Shown here in pieces: positions 1 to 8,463 of a stretch of 48,692 nt of DNA. The position numbers were made by a program, and so were the translations under genes. Within the stretch, counting starts at the first letter, position 1, and the number at the start of each line of letters is the position of its first letter. A model generated the notes under the pieces. That model was given only the letters and a program-made list of their open reading frames with translations, ran no database searches and was not told where the DNA came from. The DNA comes from Ruminococcaceae bacterium UBA6842 (GTDB lineage: Bacteria > Bacillota > Clostridia > Oscillospirales > Acutalibacteraceae): the NCBI GenBank assembly GCA_002451855.1, contig DKDS01000048.1, positions 18,535 through 67,226 of the forward strand. Direction: 5' to 3'.

Positions 1-2527
1 ATTTTAAAAACTCGAACGATTCATCAGCAAGACCGCGTTTTTCAGCACTCTTAAGTATTATGGCACCGGATACTGTACTTGAAACAGTAACATTTGTCCC
101 TTTTTCAGTTACTGTAGCAGGCATAGAGGCTATGGTCCACCGTCCGGACAGTTCAGGTGCAACAGTAGCCAAGGTTTGATAATAAGAATAACTCGTTATA
201 AGTATCGGCATCTCTCCGGAACGGAAACGAGAAGTCAAGTCAAAGTCAGTGTCCAATCCATAGTCTCGGTAAAGACTTACCCAATTCATAAATGCAGATT
301 TTGCACCGGTGCTGTTAAAATTAACTTCTGTCAAATCATCATTAAAATATTTATCTCCGGTTTGCAAAAGTAAAGTTTCAAAGAAACTTATTCCTGTTGA
401 AATACCCGCGTTTGTACTATCGCTCTCCCTAATACCTACAGTAAAATTGTTCTTCTGAAGCTCACAAAGCACCTTGTAAAATTCATTCCATGTTCTCGGC
501 ACGCTAAGACCCAACTTTGCTAAGATGTCTGTGCGATAAAACATCATTTGAAAGTCCTGCGTTACCGGCATAGCATATATTTTGTTCTTATAAGTGAATG
601 GTATCCATGAAGATTCCGAGAACTGTTCGAAGAATTCATTATCCTGTGAATACAGATAATCCGTCAGGTCAAGCACCTGTCCTCTCAAAGCAAGATCAAT
701 CGGAACATCTTGAGTAACAGATACCGAAACATCCGGTTCACAACCCGCCAAAATCGCTTCTGTGAGTGTGGTTGTTGAAATTTTAAAATCCACCGCTATA
801 CCGGATTGCGGAACAAACGAATTATCAATTATCTGTTTCACAGATTGGGCTTGGTCTCTTCCTAAAGTGCACCAAACGGTTATAGCCTTTTGGCTTGTGT
901 CAGTGAAATTGTAATCATTGGAAAATGATGAAACAAATCTTTTGAATTCAAATGACAGGGACTTAAAAAAGCCACAATTTGCTTTCGGCTCTTCGCTTGC
1001 GGGAGACATTAAATAAATACTGTCCAATTCAAGCGGCAGATTGTTAAAATCATAAGTTTCGCCCGCATAAGACTCAATATAGCTTTTAAAAGTAGAAAGT
1101 TCGGAAACTATAAGGCGCGGGTTCGCTGTAAAGCTATCAATCAGTCTCACAAATTTTTGTATAAAGAATATTTTTGGATTTTCTTCCCCCATTATATTTG
1201 ATATACCCTCAGATATTCCCGACATTAATTTGCGGGCAGCAGATAATTGATCAATCAAATCGGGAATTTCTTTTTGTATATTGTAATCTCTCTCGGAATC
1301 CGGCGTAGCACTTGTGACCATTATTATCGATTGATATATATCATTAAGATTGTTTACCGAACTGTATATATCACTCAATATCGTAGCCATCGGACCCGTA
1401 GTAGCCTTTAAGGTAATAATGTCACCCGGCTTCAAGAAAATACGGTAAGGTTCGTTGTCCCCGAAGGTTGATATTTGCCAATCCCCGTCATATTTAAATC
1501 CGATACTTTTTGCTTCTTTAAAAGGCAATTCGTTGTTTATGTATAAAGTACGGTAAGTAGTGGTTCCAACCGTACCGTTCTGTTTTGCCCTAAAGCGAAG
1601 AATATATAAACCCGCCTCAGCATCATCCGGCACCTTCCATGACGCCCACTGACCGTTAGTCTGCCAATAATCTTTTCCGAAGGAATTTACTACCCTTCTT
1701 GAAGGATCGGACGGTGACATTCCCGCATTAGTACTGTCGATAGTAGCGGCTAATGTACTCTCACTTTTTTCAAATGCGTCCTCCGCCTCAATAATGCAGT
1801 TTTCATCAACATCGTTATATGAACTGTTGGATTCTAAGTATGTCTCATAATTCTGAACAGAGGAATCATATCTCCCCAAAACAATTTTGCTTACATAAAG
1901 CGATTCTGCCACCCGTTTAATCTTAAGAGTATGAGAACCTTTTTCCAAATACACACGATACGGCTCCTCATATAGTCCTATGCTATTTTCTGCCCAGTCA
2001 AAGCGTTCATGAAACGCCTCTGTCTGTTCATCTCTTATTTCATCGCCGTTTTCATCTTTAACTCTTTCGCTGTATTTGTTGACCCATATGCGCGAGAATG
2101 ATACTTCATCCAGTTCCTCATAGGGTAATTCATCATCAAAATTAAAGGAGAGTCTTATGGTTGACGAAGATTCGGCAATCGGTTCATAATTCAATCCAAT
2201 ATTATAAAATCCGGACTCAGAAACATCAAATTTAAAGTCGCAATAAGAATTATTTTTATCAACAGCCACTCTTTTATCGTTTATGCTTTTAGATATATCC
2301 TCGGATTTTTCCTGAAGTATTAAATTTTCGGTTGTAATATCTATACTATCTTGCGAAAAATGAGCATCTTTGTGCTCAGATAAATACGCCGAGTAATTTT
2401 TACCCGACTCATATGTAACTGCGGTGTAAGCCGTTTTTTCATTTTCTGCCTTGACATTTAAGCATGAAAATGCAGACACAGTCATCAGGGCAGCAATTAA
2501 AACAGCCGAAATTTTCTTATTATACAA
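1..2527 (-). CDS. Secreted carbohydrate ABC-transporter solute-binding protein with N-terminal sugar-binding-like modules (3' end outside window)
   Basis: A continuous leftward frame runs off the left edge, about 840 codons in view. The N-terminus has a basic start, a hydrophobic stretch and a signal-peptidase-like site (VKA then EN), so the protein is probably exported. Residues of roughly 75-200 and 255-360 look like beta-sandwich carbohydrate-binding modules (IEAEDA..., then Trp-rich segments). From about residue 545 (AITVWCTLGRDQAQ) it reads as an extracellular solute-binding protein family 1 domain, with AMPVTQDFQMMFYR and PRTWNEF typical of that family. I chose the TTG at 2527 because AGGTGGG lies 6 bases upstream; an in-frame ATG at 2551 has no good ribosome site. 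The substrate is unknown; the divergent glycosidase suggests a host or plant glycan. The family call is firm, the start is less so. Confidence 0.8.
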   Translation of the reverse strand, partial: MYNKKISAVLIAALMTVSAFSCLNVKAENEKTAYTAVTYESGKNYSAYLSEHKDAHFSQDSIDITTENLILQEKSEDISKSINDKRVAVDKNNSYCDFKFDVSESGFYNIGLNYEPIAESSSTIRLSFNFDDELPYEELDEVSFSRIWVNKYSERVKDENGDEIRDEQTEAFHERFDWAENSIGLYEEPYRVYLEKGSHTLKIKRVAESLYVSKIVLGRYDSSVQNYETYLESNSSYNDVDENCIIEAEDAFEKSESTLAATIDSTNAGMSPSDPSRRVVNSFGKDYWQTNGQWASWKVPDDAEAGLYILRFRAKQNGTVGTTTYRTLYINNELPFKEAKSIGFKYDGDWQISTFGDNEPYRIFLKPGDIITLKATTGPMATILSDIYSSVNNLNDIYQSIIMVTSATPDSERDYNIQKEIPDLIDQLSAARKLMSGISEGISNIMGEENPKIFFIQKFVRLIDSFTANPRLIVSELSTFKSYIESYAGETYDFNNLPLELDSIYLMSPASEEPKANCGFFKSLSFEFKRFVSSFSNDYNFTDTSQKAITVWCTLGRDQAQSVKQIIDNSFVPQSGIAVDFKISTTTLTEAILAGCEPDVSVSVTQDVPIDLALRGQVLDLTDYLYSQDNEFFEQFSESSWIPFTYKNKIYAMPVTQDFQMMFYRTDILAKLGLSVPRTWNEFYKVLCELQKNNFTVGIRESDSTNAGISTGISFFETLLLQTGDKYFNDDLTEVNFNSTGAKSAFMNWVSLYRDYGLDTDFDLTSRFRSGEMPILITSYSYYQTLATVAPELSGRWTIASMPATVTEKGTNVTVSSTVSGAIILKSAEKRGLADESFEFLK

Positions 2528-2589
2528 AATGAACCCACCTACCGATTTCATACAATTAAAACTCAGACTAACAAGGGAAATTTCCTCTT

Positions 2590-2661
2590 TTGCATAAGCA
2601 AGAAACACTAACCAATTTTTGCCTTTTAATAGTCGAAACGCTTAAAATATTGCTTATGCAA
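2590..2661. promoter_or_regulatory. Two operator-like TTGC-N4-GCAA palindromes
   Basis: TTGCATAAGCAA (2590-2601) and its exact reverse complement TTGCTTATGCAA (2650-2661) lie 48 bases apart. Both fall downstream of the leftward sigma-A promoter at 2681-2709, inside the untranslated leader of the binding-protein gene. That position suits a roadblock repressor or DNA looping, for example by a LacI-type sugar regulator. No regulator gene is in view, so the protein is unknown. Confidence 0.5.
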
Positions 2662-2680
2662 ATCGTTTTGCTTAATGTAT

Positions 2681-2709
2681 ATTATACATATCTATTGCAA
2701 ATTTGTCAA
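2681..2709 (-). promoter_or_regulatory. Consensus sigma-A promoter for the solute-binding protein
   Basis: On the minus strand TTGACA (2709-2704) is separated by exactly 17 bases from TATAAT (2686-2681). This is a perfect consensus, which usually means strong expression when not repressed. Confidence 0.85.
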
Positions 2710-2779
2710 TGTTTTTATTATAAAAAATGTGTATTTTTATGGTTTTTAAATTTCTTTGCTGTGTTTTTATAAATATATA

Positions 2780-2808
2780 TTGTTTTTTATTTGGCGGTGT
2801 GTTATTAT
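2780..2808 (+). promoter_or_regulatory. Possible sigma-A promoter for the GH110-like gene
   Basis: TTGTTT (2780-2785), 17 bases, TATTAT (2803-2808), placing transcription start about 30 bases before the ATG at 2845. The surrounding DNA is very AT-rich, so chance matches are possible. Confidence 0.4.
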
Positions 2809-2844
2809 CTTGTAAATTTAATATTATATTCAGGGGGAAATAAA

Positions 2845-4515
2845 ATGGAGAATTTTTATAATATACCGACATTAAATCCCGCAAAGGGAGCCGGTGAAGA
2901 AAATTTGTCAATTATAAGGCGGGCAATTAATATCGCCAAACTCAACTCATTCAACGGAATTAAGCTTCCGTCCGGCGAATATGAAATATACAGCAATGAA
3001 TCACTAAAACTATACAAAGATATGCTTGACGGTAAATTTTCTCCGCTTGATTACGATAGAATTAAAGATTTAGCCACCGAAAATATTGCTTTCAAGCTTA
3101 ACGGTTTCGAGGACTTTATTTTCAGCGGAGATAACACTATACTGAAATTTGATGGCCTTATAGCCCCATTTGATATAGATAATTGCAAAAGAATGCGTTT
3201 AAGAAGAATAACGATCGACTGGTTGCATATCCCGTATTTTACTGCAAATATTTTGTCGATAATTGAAAACAACATTCAAATTATGCCTATCGACAGCCGA
3301 ATTTCCGGCAATGAACCGATAGTCTCTATTCAAAACACAGATATTAATAGCGGCGTTCCCGGCGGCAATGCAGTCTTTGAAAATGTTTCCAATATTAAGA
3401 ATTACGATGGAAAATACAGTCTTTCGTGCGATGCGGCAGAACAATTTGCCACTTCAGATACACTGATATTAAGACATATTTATAATTTTGCTCCCGCAAT
3501 ACATATATATCGCTCTACAAATATCACGATTGAAGATGTGACTGTGAAAGCAGCCGCTGGTATGGGTATAATAGGTCAAAAAGTCAACAATTTAAACTTG
3601 TACAGAGTAGCTGTAAAACCGGGTAAAGGAAGGGCTATGTCCACAAACACAGATGCTGTACATCTAATAAACTGCAGTGGCTTAATAAATATAAACACTT
3701 GTCATTTTGAGAGTTCTGGAGACGATGCGTTAAATATTCACGGATTCTACCATATTGTAGAAAAAATCGCAAATTCCCGCATTTATACAAAGCAACCTCA
3801 AAATTCACAAGATTATATTGATGTGGTTTTTGACAAAGACCACGAAATCGAATTTGTAAATTCGACCACCCTTATCCCACATTATAAGGCAAAAATTATT
3901 AACAGCGGTTTCGACAAGAATGAAGATATGTATTTTATAGAATTATCTCCCGATGATATAAAACATATTAAAATCGGAGAATATATTTCAAGTGCCACCG
4001 AAATTGCCGCATTGAATTTTGAAAACTGCGTTGTAAAAAATCTAAGAGGTCGAGGTATGCTTATTCAAACCCGTAATGTAAAGGTAAGAAATAACTTATT
4101 CGACTCTTGCACCGGAGAAGCCATACATATATGCACTGAAGCCGGTTGGTATGAAAGCGGCTCAACAGAAAACATAAAGATTTATGAAAACCGATTTATA
4201 AATTGCGGCTTCGGAAAAACAAAATACTGCGATGCCGTTGCAGTTGTCACTTCAACAGATGCACCGATTCAAACCCCCGGTGTGCATAAAGACATAAAGA
4301 TTTTTGGAAACAAGATTATTGGTAAAAGCAAGCCTTTCCTCATCACATGTGCGGACGGAGTAGAAATTATTAACAATGAAATAGCATGTACAAAAGAATG
4401 CGAGGTAAAAGAAAGCATAAACATCGTAATAAAGAACAATAAAAAATTAAAATATGACGATGCGAATTCGCACAGTTTTATTAAAAAATCTATTGATGTA
4501 TCCGAAAAAAGATAA
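2845..4515 (+). CDS. GH110-like right-handed beta-helix glycosidase (putative alpha-1,3-galactosidase)
   Basis: A 556-residue protein with repeated short beta-helix coils (NITIEDV, NVKVRNN, NIKIYENRF, DIKIFGN). Asp270 in NTDAVH and Asp293-Asp294 in SSGDDALNIHG reproduce the spacing of the catalytic aspartates of glycoside hydrolase family 110, which removes terminal alpha-1,3-galactose. GRGMLIQTRNV and GEAIHICTEAGWYESG (about residues 410-450) also resemble that family. There is no signal peptide, so it should act in the cytoplasm on an imported oligosaccharide, which fits the divergent solute-binding protein. ATG 2845 is preceded by AGGGGGAAA; an earlier in-frame TTG at 2791 has no ribosome site. 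Another polygalacturonase-fold enzyme is the main alternative. Confidence 0.7.
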   Translation: MENFYNIPTLNPAKGAGEENLSIIRRAINIAKLNSFNGIKLPSGEYEIYSNESLKLYKDMLDGKFSPLDYDRIKDLATENIAFKLNGFEDFIFSGDNTILKFDGLIAPFDIDNCKRMRLRRITIDWLHIPYFTANILSIIENNIQIMPIDSRISGNEPIVSIQNTDINSGVPGGNAVFENVSNIKNYDGKYSLSCDAAEQFATSDTLILRHIYNFAPAIHIYRSTNITIEDVTVKAAAGMGIIGQKVNNLNLYRVAVKPGKGRAMSTNTDAVHLINCSGLININTCHFESSGDDALNIHGFYHIVEKIANSRIYTKQPQNSQDYIDVVFDKDHEIEFVNSTTLIPHYKAKIINSGFDKNEDMYFIELSPDDIKHIKIGEYISSATEIAALNFENCVVKNLRGRGMLIQTRNVKVRNNLFDSCTGEAIHICTEAGWYESGSTENIKIYENRFINCGFGKTKYCDAVAVVTSTDAPIQTPGVHKDIKIFGNKIIGKSKPFLITCADGVEIINNEIACTKECEVKESINIVIKNNKKLKYDDANSHSFIKKSIDVSEKR

Positions 4516-4583
4516 AGCTAATGCTGTTTAAAAAACAAATAGTTTTTTATGCTATTTAAAATTATAAGATAAAAATTTTTTCA

Positions 4584-4626
4584 GCACCTCAAAAGCCCTT
4601 AAATAAAGGCTTTGGGGCGCTTTTTT
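4584..4626 (+). terminator. Intrinsic terminator after the GH110-like gene
   Basis: GCACCTCAAAAGCC (4584-4597) pairs with GGCTTTGGGGCGC (4608-4620) around an AT-rich loop, followed by six T (4621-4626). Confidence 0.8.
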
Positions 4627-4660
4627 GTTGCCCGAATCCAAAAAAATCCCCAAAATTTAC

Positions 4661-4688
4661 TTGACGGAATTTTGTTAATAAATATAAT
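4661..4688 (+). promoter_or_regulatory. Sigma-A promoter for the radical SAM gene
   Basis: TTGACG (4661-4666), 16 bases, TATAAT (4683-4688). It is the first promoter-like pair after the terminator and lies 120 bases before the ATG at 4808, which leaves a long leader. Confidence 0.55.
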
Positions 4689-4807
4689 TTCAAGGCAAAG
4701 TTAAGAACCGCTGAATTTTCGATGTGGGAGGTGATGTATTTCAATGCGTCACGGCGTTTTTTACTATGAAAAATATGAAAAAATTTATTTATAAAGGAGG
4801 TCATAGT

Positions 4808-5947
4808 ATGACTATTAAAAAATTTAATACGCCTACGGTTTCAAGCAAGATAGGTATATGCGGTCTACCTTTAAGGGTAGATACCTATTCGGTATGCTCA
4901 TTCGGTTGCACATACTGTTTTGCTAATAACAGAGAAATTATGAAAGCCTCGGATTTTAAGGTAGCAAACTTAAATCACCTTAGGAAAACTCTCGAGCGTA
5001 TACTGGACAAACACGAAATTGATGAAAACAGTCTTTTGGATAAGCTCATTTCGGAAGGTATTACCTGGCACTGCGGAGGTCTGTGCGACCCGTTTATGCC
5101 ATGCGAGGAAAAATATCATATAACCTCGCAGATGATAGATATTTGCAACAGGTACGGTATATCAATACTCTTCTCAACTAAGGGAAACAGCGTTTACGGT
5201 GCAGACATCCGACCTGATTTACACAGCTTTCAATTAAGCGTATCCAATATATCCGACAATAAGCAGTGGGAGCCTAATGTTCCGAGTATGGAAAGCAGGT
5301 ATAGGTTTTACCGCGAATTAAAATCCAAAGGCTTTAAGGTGGGTATCCGAATACAGCCGTTTATACCTGGTATAACCGATACGGATATTATAGACCTGTT
5401 CCACGACGCTGACTTTTTTACAATAGAATCCGTTAAAATAGTTCCGCAGGATAAGGAGTACAGGCAAAAGCTTACAGAGCTGCTTAATATACCTATAAGC
5501 GACTTTAAGTTTTCGGGACTTTACAACCTAAAGTCCGAATTAAAGCTTAAGTATTATAAGCCCTTTATTGAAAAGCTTGAGCTTTACAATATCCCGTTCA
5601 GCATTGCGGATAATGACTTAAGGAGTATAAGCAAATCCAAATGCTGCTGCGGAGATGTACTTATTAAAAAATCAACGGACTTCAATACAACGGCGTTGCT
5701 TAAAAAATACGGCAGTGATTACAGCTTACAAAATGTTTATGATGAAATAGGCTGTTACGGAAATTGCAGTTGTAAAAGCTTATTTGCAAGCAACAGGCAA
5801 AAGGATGTTATAACCGTTTTGGACTTTTTTAAGTCAAACATAAACAGTATTAAAAACCCTGCCGGAAAACCTTTTCAGTACATACCCGAAAACGACAGCT
5901 TTTATAAGGGTTACATTCATACCAATCCTGAGAGTATACCTCAGTAA
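4808..5947 (+). CDS. Radical SAM protein, spore-photoproduct-lyase-like (SPL) class
   Basis: A 379-residue protein with the radical SAM cluster motif CSFGCTYC (Cys30, Cys34, Cys37), which binds a 4Fe-4S cluster and S-adenosylmethionine. Extra cysteines sit in KCCCGD and in GCYGNCSCKS near the C-terminus and may hold a second cluster. HCGGLCDPFMPCE resembles the SPL/Rv2578c group of radical SAM proteins. The substrate is unknown. ATG 4808 follows AAAGGAGG; the frame is open upstream but that part has no better ribosome site. It lies just upstream of a plasmid-type replication gene and has no obvious housekeeping partner, so it may belong to acquired DNA. Confidence 0.75.
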   Translation: MTIKKFNTPTVSSKIGICGLPLRVDTYSVCSFGCTYCFANNREIMKASDFKVANLNHLRKTLERILDKHEIDENSLLDKLISEGITWHCGGLCDPFMPCEEKYHITSQMIDICNRYGISILFSTKGNSVYGADIRPDLHSFQLSVSNISDNKQWEPNVPSMESRYRFYRELKSKGFKVGIRIQPFIPGITDTDIIDLFHDADFFTIESVKIVPQDKEYRQKLTELLNIPISDFKFSGLYNLKSELKLKYYKPFIEKLELYNIPFSIADNDLRSISKSKCCCGDVLIKKSTDFNTTALLKKYGSDYSLQNVYDEIGCYGNCSCKSLFASNRQKDVITVLDFFKSNINSIKNPAGKPFQYIPENDSFYKGYIHTNPESIPQ

Positions 5948-6165
5948 ACCTATTCTCGGGCAGACATGAAAAAAGCTTAAAGTAGTTATTGTTTAAGACG
6001 GCTTCATTTTGTTTACACAAAATAAATCCGTTCAATAAAGATTACAGAGGACCGGAAAGCAAAAATGCCGCAAGCCCCTTAAACAGCGGATTTGCGGAAC
6101 TGCGGGATTTCAAAAATTTAAACAAACTCGTAGCAAAATTTAAACAAAGAAGGGTGGTGACAGCG

Positions 6166-6606
6166 ATGAAACAGGAAACCACATATGGAAAGAAGGTGCA
6201 TTTTGAAACCAAAAAATACAGTGTTCTTGATAAAGCTTCGGGTGAAATAACAGAGCGTAATTTTATAGAGAAGGTAATATCTCCCGACCTGATTGACATA
6301 GGCTTTGTAAAGCTATGGAAGGGTTATCTTACCGAATTTCTTAATAACTGCAACAGGCAGGACTGTAAGATACTTGCTTTTCTTTTATCTAACACAAACA
6401 GAAGCAACTGCATAGAAATAACCCAGCGTGAAATAGCAAGGCTGCTGGGGCTATCCCTGCCGACTGTAAACAAATCCTTAGCCCGTCTTAAAAACCTCAA
6501 CATAATCCGCAATTCAAGGCAGCTTATAATGTTAAACCCAAACTTTATAGCCTACGGTAAATACAAAACAAGGAGCAGACTGCTTGAAATTTATGAAAAA
6601 TTATAA
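6166..6606 (+). CDS. repL: RepL-family plasmid replication protein (chromosomal copy)
   Basis: A 146-residue protein matching the Firmicute RepL plasmid replication family: KYSVLDKASGEITERNFIEK, then LWKGYLTEFLNNCNRQDCKILAFLL, a winged helix-turn-helix (EITQREIARLLGLSLPTVNKSL, about 84-105), and the closing pattern MLNPNFIAYGKYKTR. RepL proteins start replication of small plasmids. ATG 6166 follows GGGTGGTGA; the open frame upstream has no good start. Finding it on a chromosome near the origin suggests an integrated plasmid remnant or mobile element. No relaxase, integrase or clear plasmid origin is seen beside it. Confidence 0.7.
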   Translation: MKQETTYGKKVHFETKKYSVLDKASGEITERNFIEKVISPDLIDIGFVKLWKGYLTEFLNNCNRQDCKILAFLLSNTNRSNCIEITQREIARLLGLSLPTVNKSLARLKNLNIIRNSRQLIMLNPNFIAYGKYKTRSRLLEIYEKL

Positions 6607-6617
6607 TCCGATATGTG

Positions 6618-6653
6618 AAGCAAGGCAACCGCATTTTTGCGGTTGCCTTGCTT
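6618..6653. terminator. Strong hairpin terminator between converging repL and hipA-like genes
   Basis: A perfect 16-bp stem: AAGCAAGGCAACCGCA (6618-6633) pairs with 6638-6653 around a TTTT loop. T-rich bases follow on both strands, so it could serve both genes. Confidence 0.75.
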
Positions 6654-6681
6654 GGTTTTAAAAAACGAATAAAACAAAATA

Positions 6682-7503
6682 TTATTTATTAAACCTTTGT
6701 CTTTCGAGAATACACTCGGTAACACGGTCTGCAATCAGCCCTCTGTCGCGCTCGGCGTAAAATTCAAGCATCGGTTTAAGCTCTGCCGTAATTTCCTTCT
6801 CGGTAAACTGCGGAATTTTCAGTTGTTTGCCGAAAAGCGCTCTCGCAGTGTTCATCTGACGGTTAAATGTTGTACCGAACGGACGGGCAATTACCGACTT
6901 GATAAGTCCTTTAGGCTCAATATCCATAGGCGAAAACTGCGTGTTAGAAAGCAATCCCGCACCGTTATCAAATATCGGGCAGTAATCAAAGCTGCCGTTT
7001 TTTTCAAGCACAGCAATATTGTTAAGGTGTCGGTCGTCATTAAGAAACAGCGCGTCCGCTTCAAACAAAAGGGTCAAATATTCGGGGAATTCCTTAAGAC
7101 CCGTAAACTCCGCCGTTGCCGTTGCCAAGTATTCTATCCGCTTTTTATCGCTCGGCAGACTTGTCAATTTATCTTTAAGGGAAACTCCGAGCCGTCTTGA
7201 AAAAAGATGGCTCAGCGTAATTATCGACTGACCGCTTTTTAAAAAGCTCTCGCTTGAACATCCGGTTCTGTCTCTGCCGTGAACATTAAGTCTTTCCATT
7301 TGATATTTCGCGAAAGAAAACGGTGTGTCATCACTTATATTACTTTTTTCAAGCAGTTTTGAAATAAAGGTCTCGGCAAGCGCCTCGTAACCGAATTGAT
7401 CTAATTTGTACCATTTATTCGTCTCTTTATCGAACCATTTTTCCTGATTTCCCTTCGAGGAGGTTTCCGCTACCTTTTCATTGCTTACAAGCTTTACGGT
7501 CAT
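6682..7503 (-). CDS. HipA-like serine/threonine kinase, toxin-type
   Basis: A 273-residue protein with the kinase core of the HipA/CtkA family. NDDRHLNN (155-162) carries the catalytic Asp and the metal-binding Asn; IFDNGAGL (177-184) is the DFG-like metal motif. HipA toxins phosphorylate translation factors such as aminoacyl-tRNA synthetases. The usual N-terminal HipA segment is absent, as in the short CtkA-like group. ATG 7503 overlaps the stop of the upstream antitoxin-like gene by four bases (ATGA) and has AGAGG in front; an earlier ATG at 7527 is less likely. Kinase target unknown. Confidence 0.75.
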   Translation of the reverse strand: MTVKLVSNEKVAETSSKGNQEKWFDKETNKWYKLDQFGYEALAETFISKLLEKSNISDDTPFSFAKYQMERLNVHGRDRTGCSSESFLKSGQSIITLSHLFSRRLGVSLKDKLTSLPSDKKRIEYLATATAEFTGLKEFPEYLTLLFEADALFLNDDRHLNNIAVLEKNGSFDYCPIFDNGAGLLSNTQFSPMDIEPKGLIKSVIARPFGTTFNRQMNTARALFGKQLKIPQFTEKEITAELKPMLEFYAERDRGLIADRVTECILERQRFNK

Positions 7504-8033
7504 TTTATTACCTCTGTTTTTATCCATTGCTCATCCTCCGCCATTCTGCCGCCTGTTTTCTTTATTATTTCAAGCGGCTCGTACCTGTCAAGTCCCAATG
7601 CCTCCAGATATTCTCTTATACCGCTGCGGTTCTTAGGAACACAGCGTTCCTCTAAAAAGCCCTCAAAATCCCTCCAATCGGGAAATAAATTATTTCCAAA
7701 TGCGGTTTTTACTATATTATCGGTATAATTCTTTACGGAAAGGGACTTATCGCTTAAATCTGCGCATATTTCCGTACACAGTACATTTTTGTCATAAAAC
7801 GCCATATGCAAAAGCTTATGACCCATCGCCTTTTTCTTAACCGAAAATTCTTTAAACGAAAGGTGAGGTGAGATTACGATTTTTTCTCCGTCATAACAAA
7901 GCTCTGCTCCGTTATCGTTAAGCTTTAATTCCGTCACCCACCTTGTAGGCAGTGAAATCTTATATGTTTTGGCGTTTCCTCCGGCAGTGCCGCCGGCTGT
8001 CCCGACAATAATTTTCGCGTTTCGTTTTTCCAT
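7500..8033 (-). CDS. AbrB/SpoVT-type DNA-binding antitoxin partner of the HipA-like kinase
   Basis: A 177-residue protein. Residues about 20-55 (KTYKISLPTRWVTELKLND, then ELCYDGEKIVI) have the swapped-hairpin AbrB/MazE form. The C-terminal part (ERCVPKNRSGIREYLEALGL, then YEPLEIIKKTGGRMAEDEQWI) is the segment seen in proteins encoded beside HipA-like kinases. It would bind and repress its own promoter and neutralise the kinase. The ATG at 8033 sits just downstream of a promoter with repeated CGAAT half-sites, which fits autoregulation. The two-gene order antitoxin-then-kinase with ATGA coupling supports a toxin-antitoxin module. Confidence 0.7.
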   Translation of the reverse strand: MEKRNAKIIVGTAGGTAGGNAKTYKISLPTRWVTELKLNDNGAELCYDGEKIVISPHLSFKEFSVKKKAMGHKLLHMAFYDKNVLCTEICADLSDKSLSVKNYTDNIVKTAFGNNLFPDWRDFEGFLEERCVPKNRSGIREYLEALGLDRYEPLEIIKKTGGRMAEDEQWIKTEVIK

Positions 8034-8043
8034 ACCATCACCA

Positions 8044-8077
8044 CGAATATATTACCATATTCGTAACGAATAGTCAA
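8044..8077 (-). promoter_or_regulatory. Toxin-antitoxin promoter with overlapping operator repeats
   Basis: On the minus strand TTGACT (8077-8072), 17 bases, TAATAT (8054-8049). Three CGAAT/ATTCG half-sites lie at 8044-8048, 8059-8063 and 8067-8071, over the spacer and the -10. CGAATAT at 8044-8050 and ATATTCG at 8057-8063 form a 7-bp inverted repeat. A repressor here would block the promoter. Confidence 0.65.
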
Positions 8078-8136
8078 TGTTTTAAAAGCTGTCCCGCGTC
8101 ATCAGGCGGTTCTGTTCAGTCTATGTAATAAATTTT

Positions 8137-8232
8137 TTAATAACACTCGGGAACACCAAGGTCGTTAGCGGCTTCCATCTTAAAACGGTTAAGGGCTTCG
8201 CGAGCCTCAGGTACTGCATTCTTGTTTGCCAT
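8137..8232 (-). pseudogene. Truncated alpha/beta-type small acid-soluble spore protein
   Basis: A 31-codon frame with a good ribosome site (TAGGAGAG) begins MANKNAVPEAREALNRFK and continues MEAANDLGVPECY before a TAA. This is the N-terminal half of alpha/beta-type small acid-soluble spore proteins, which coat DNA in spores. The conserved second half (GGxMVRRMI type) is missing and I could not find it in the downstream frames. Either the gene is broken by deletion or an unusual short version is made. The germination protease gpr, which degrades such proteins, is also in the window. Confidence 0.65.
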
Positions 8233-8463
8233 GATTTTTTCTCTCCTATAAAAATTTCTCTTTGCGTTTGCATTAGTATTTTGCGTTGCAAAACAAATAA
8301 TATTATAGGTAAATTATGCGTTTTTTGTAATTTTTTATAAATTCGGAGGCCTCATAGCTTCGGGAGTCACACTCGGACACATTCTGCGCAAACTCAACCG
8401 CAGATTTCGATTAAATTTCTAATTTTTATAACATAAATTTTCACCACCTTAGAATATTAAAAA
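8233..8463. other. Unassigned gap upstream of the spore-protein remnant
   Basis: AT-rich, with no convincing gene. A short rightward frame at about 8318-8422 ends FGGLIASGVTLGHILRKLN but has no start codon. On the minus strand a weak sigma-G-like -10 (AATACTA) lies about 40 bases before the spore-protein ATG. Confidence 0.3.

Noticed and set aside
4734..4769. Short leader peptide of 11 codons before the radical SAM gene
   Set aside because: The ribosome-like GGGAGGTG abuts the ATG with no spacing, and there are no repeated or regulatory codons.
6697..7200. Rightward frame opposite the HipA-like gene
   Set aside because: Shadow of the kinase frame; basic, low-complexity translation.
8318..8422. 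Open frame ending FGGLIASGVTLGHILRKLN
   Set aside because: No start codon or ribosome site, and no family recognised; it could be a fragment but cannot be supported.
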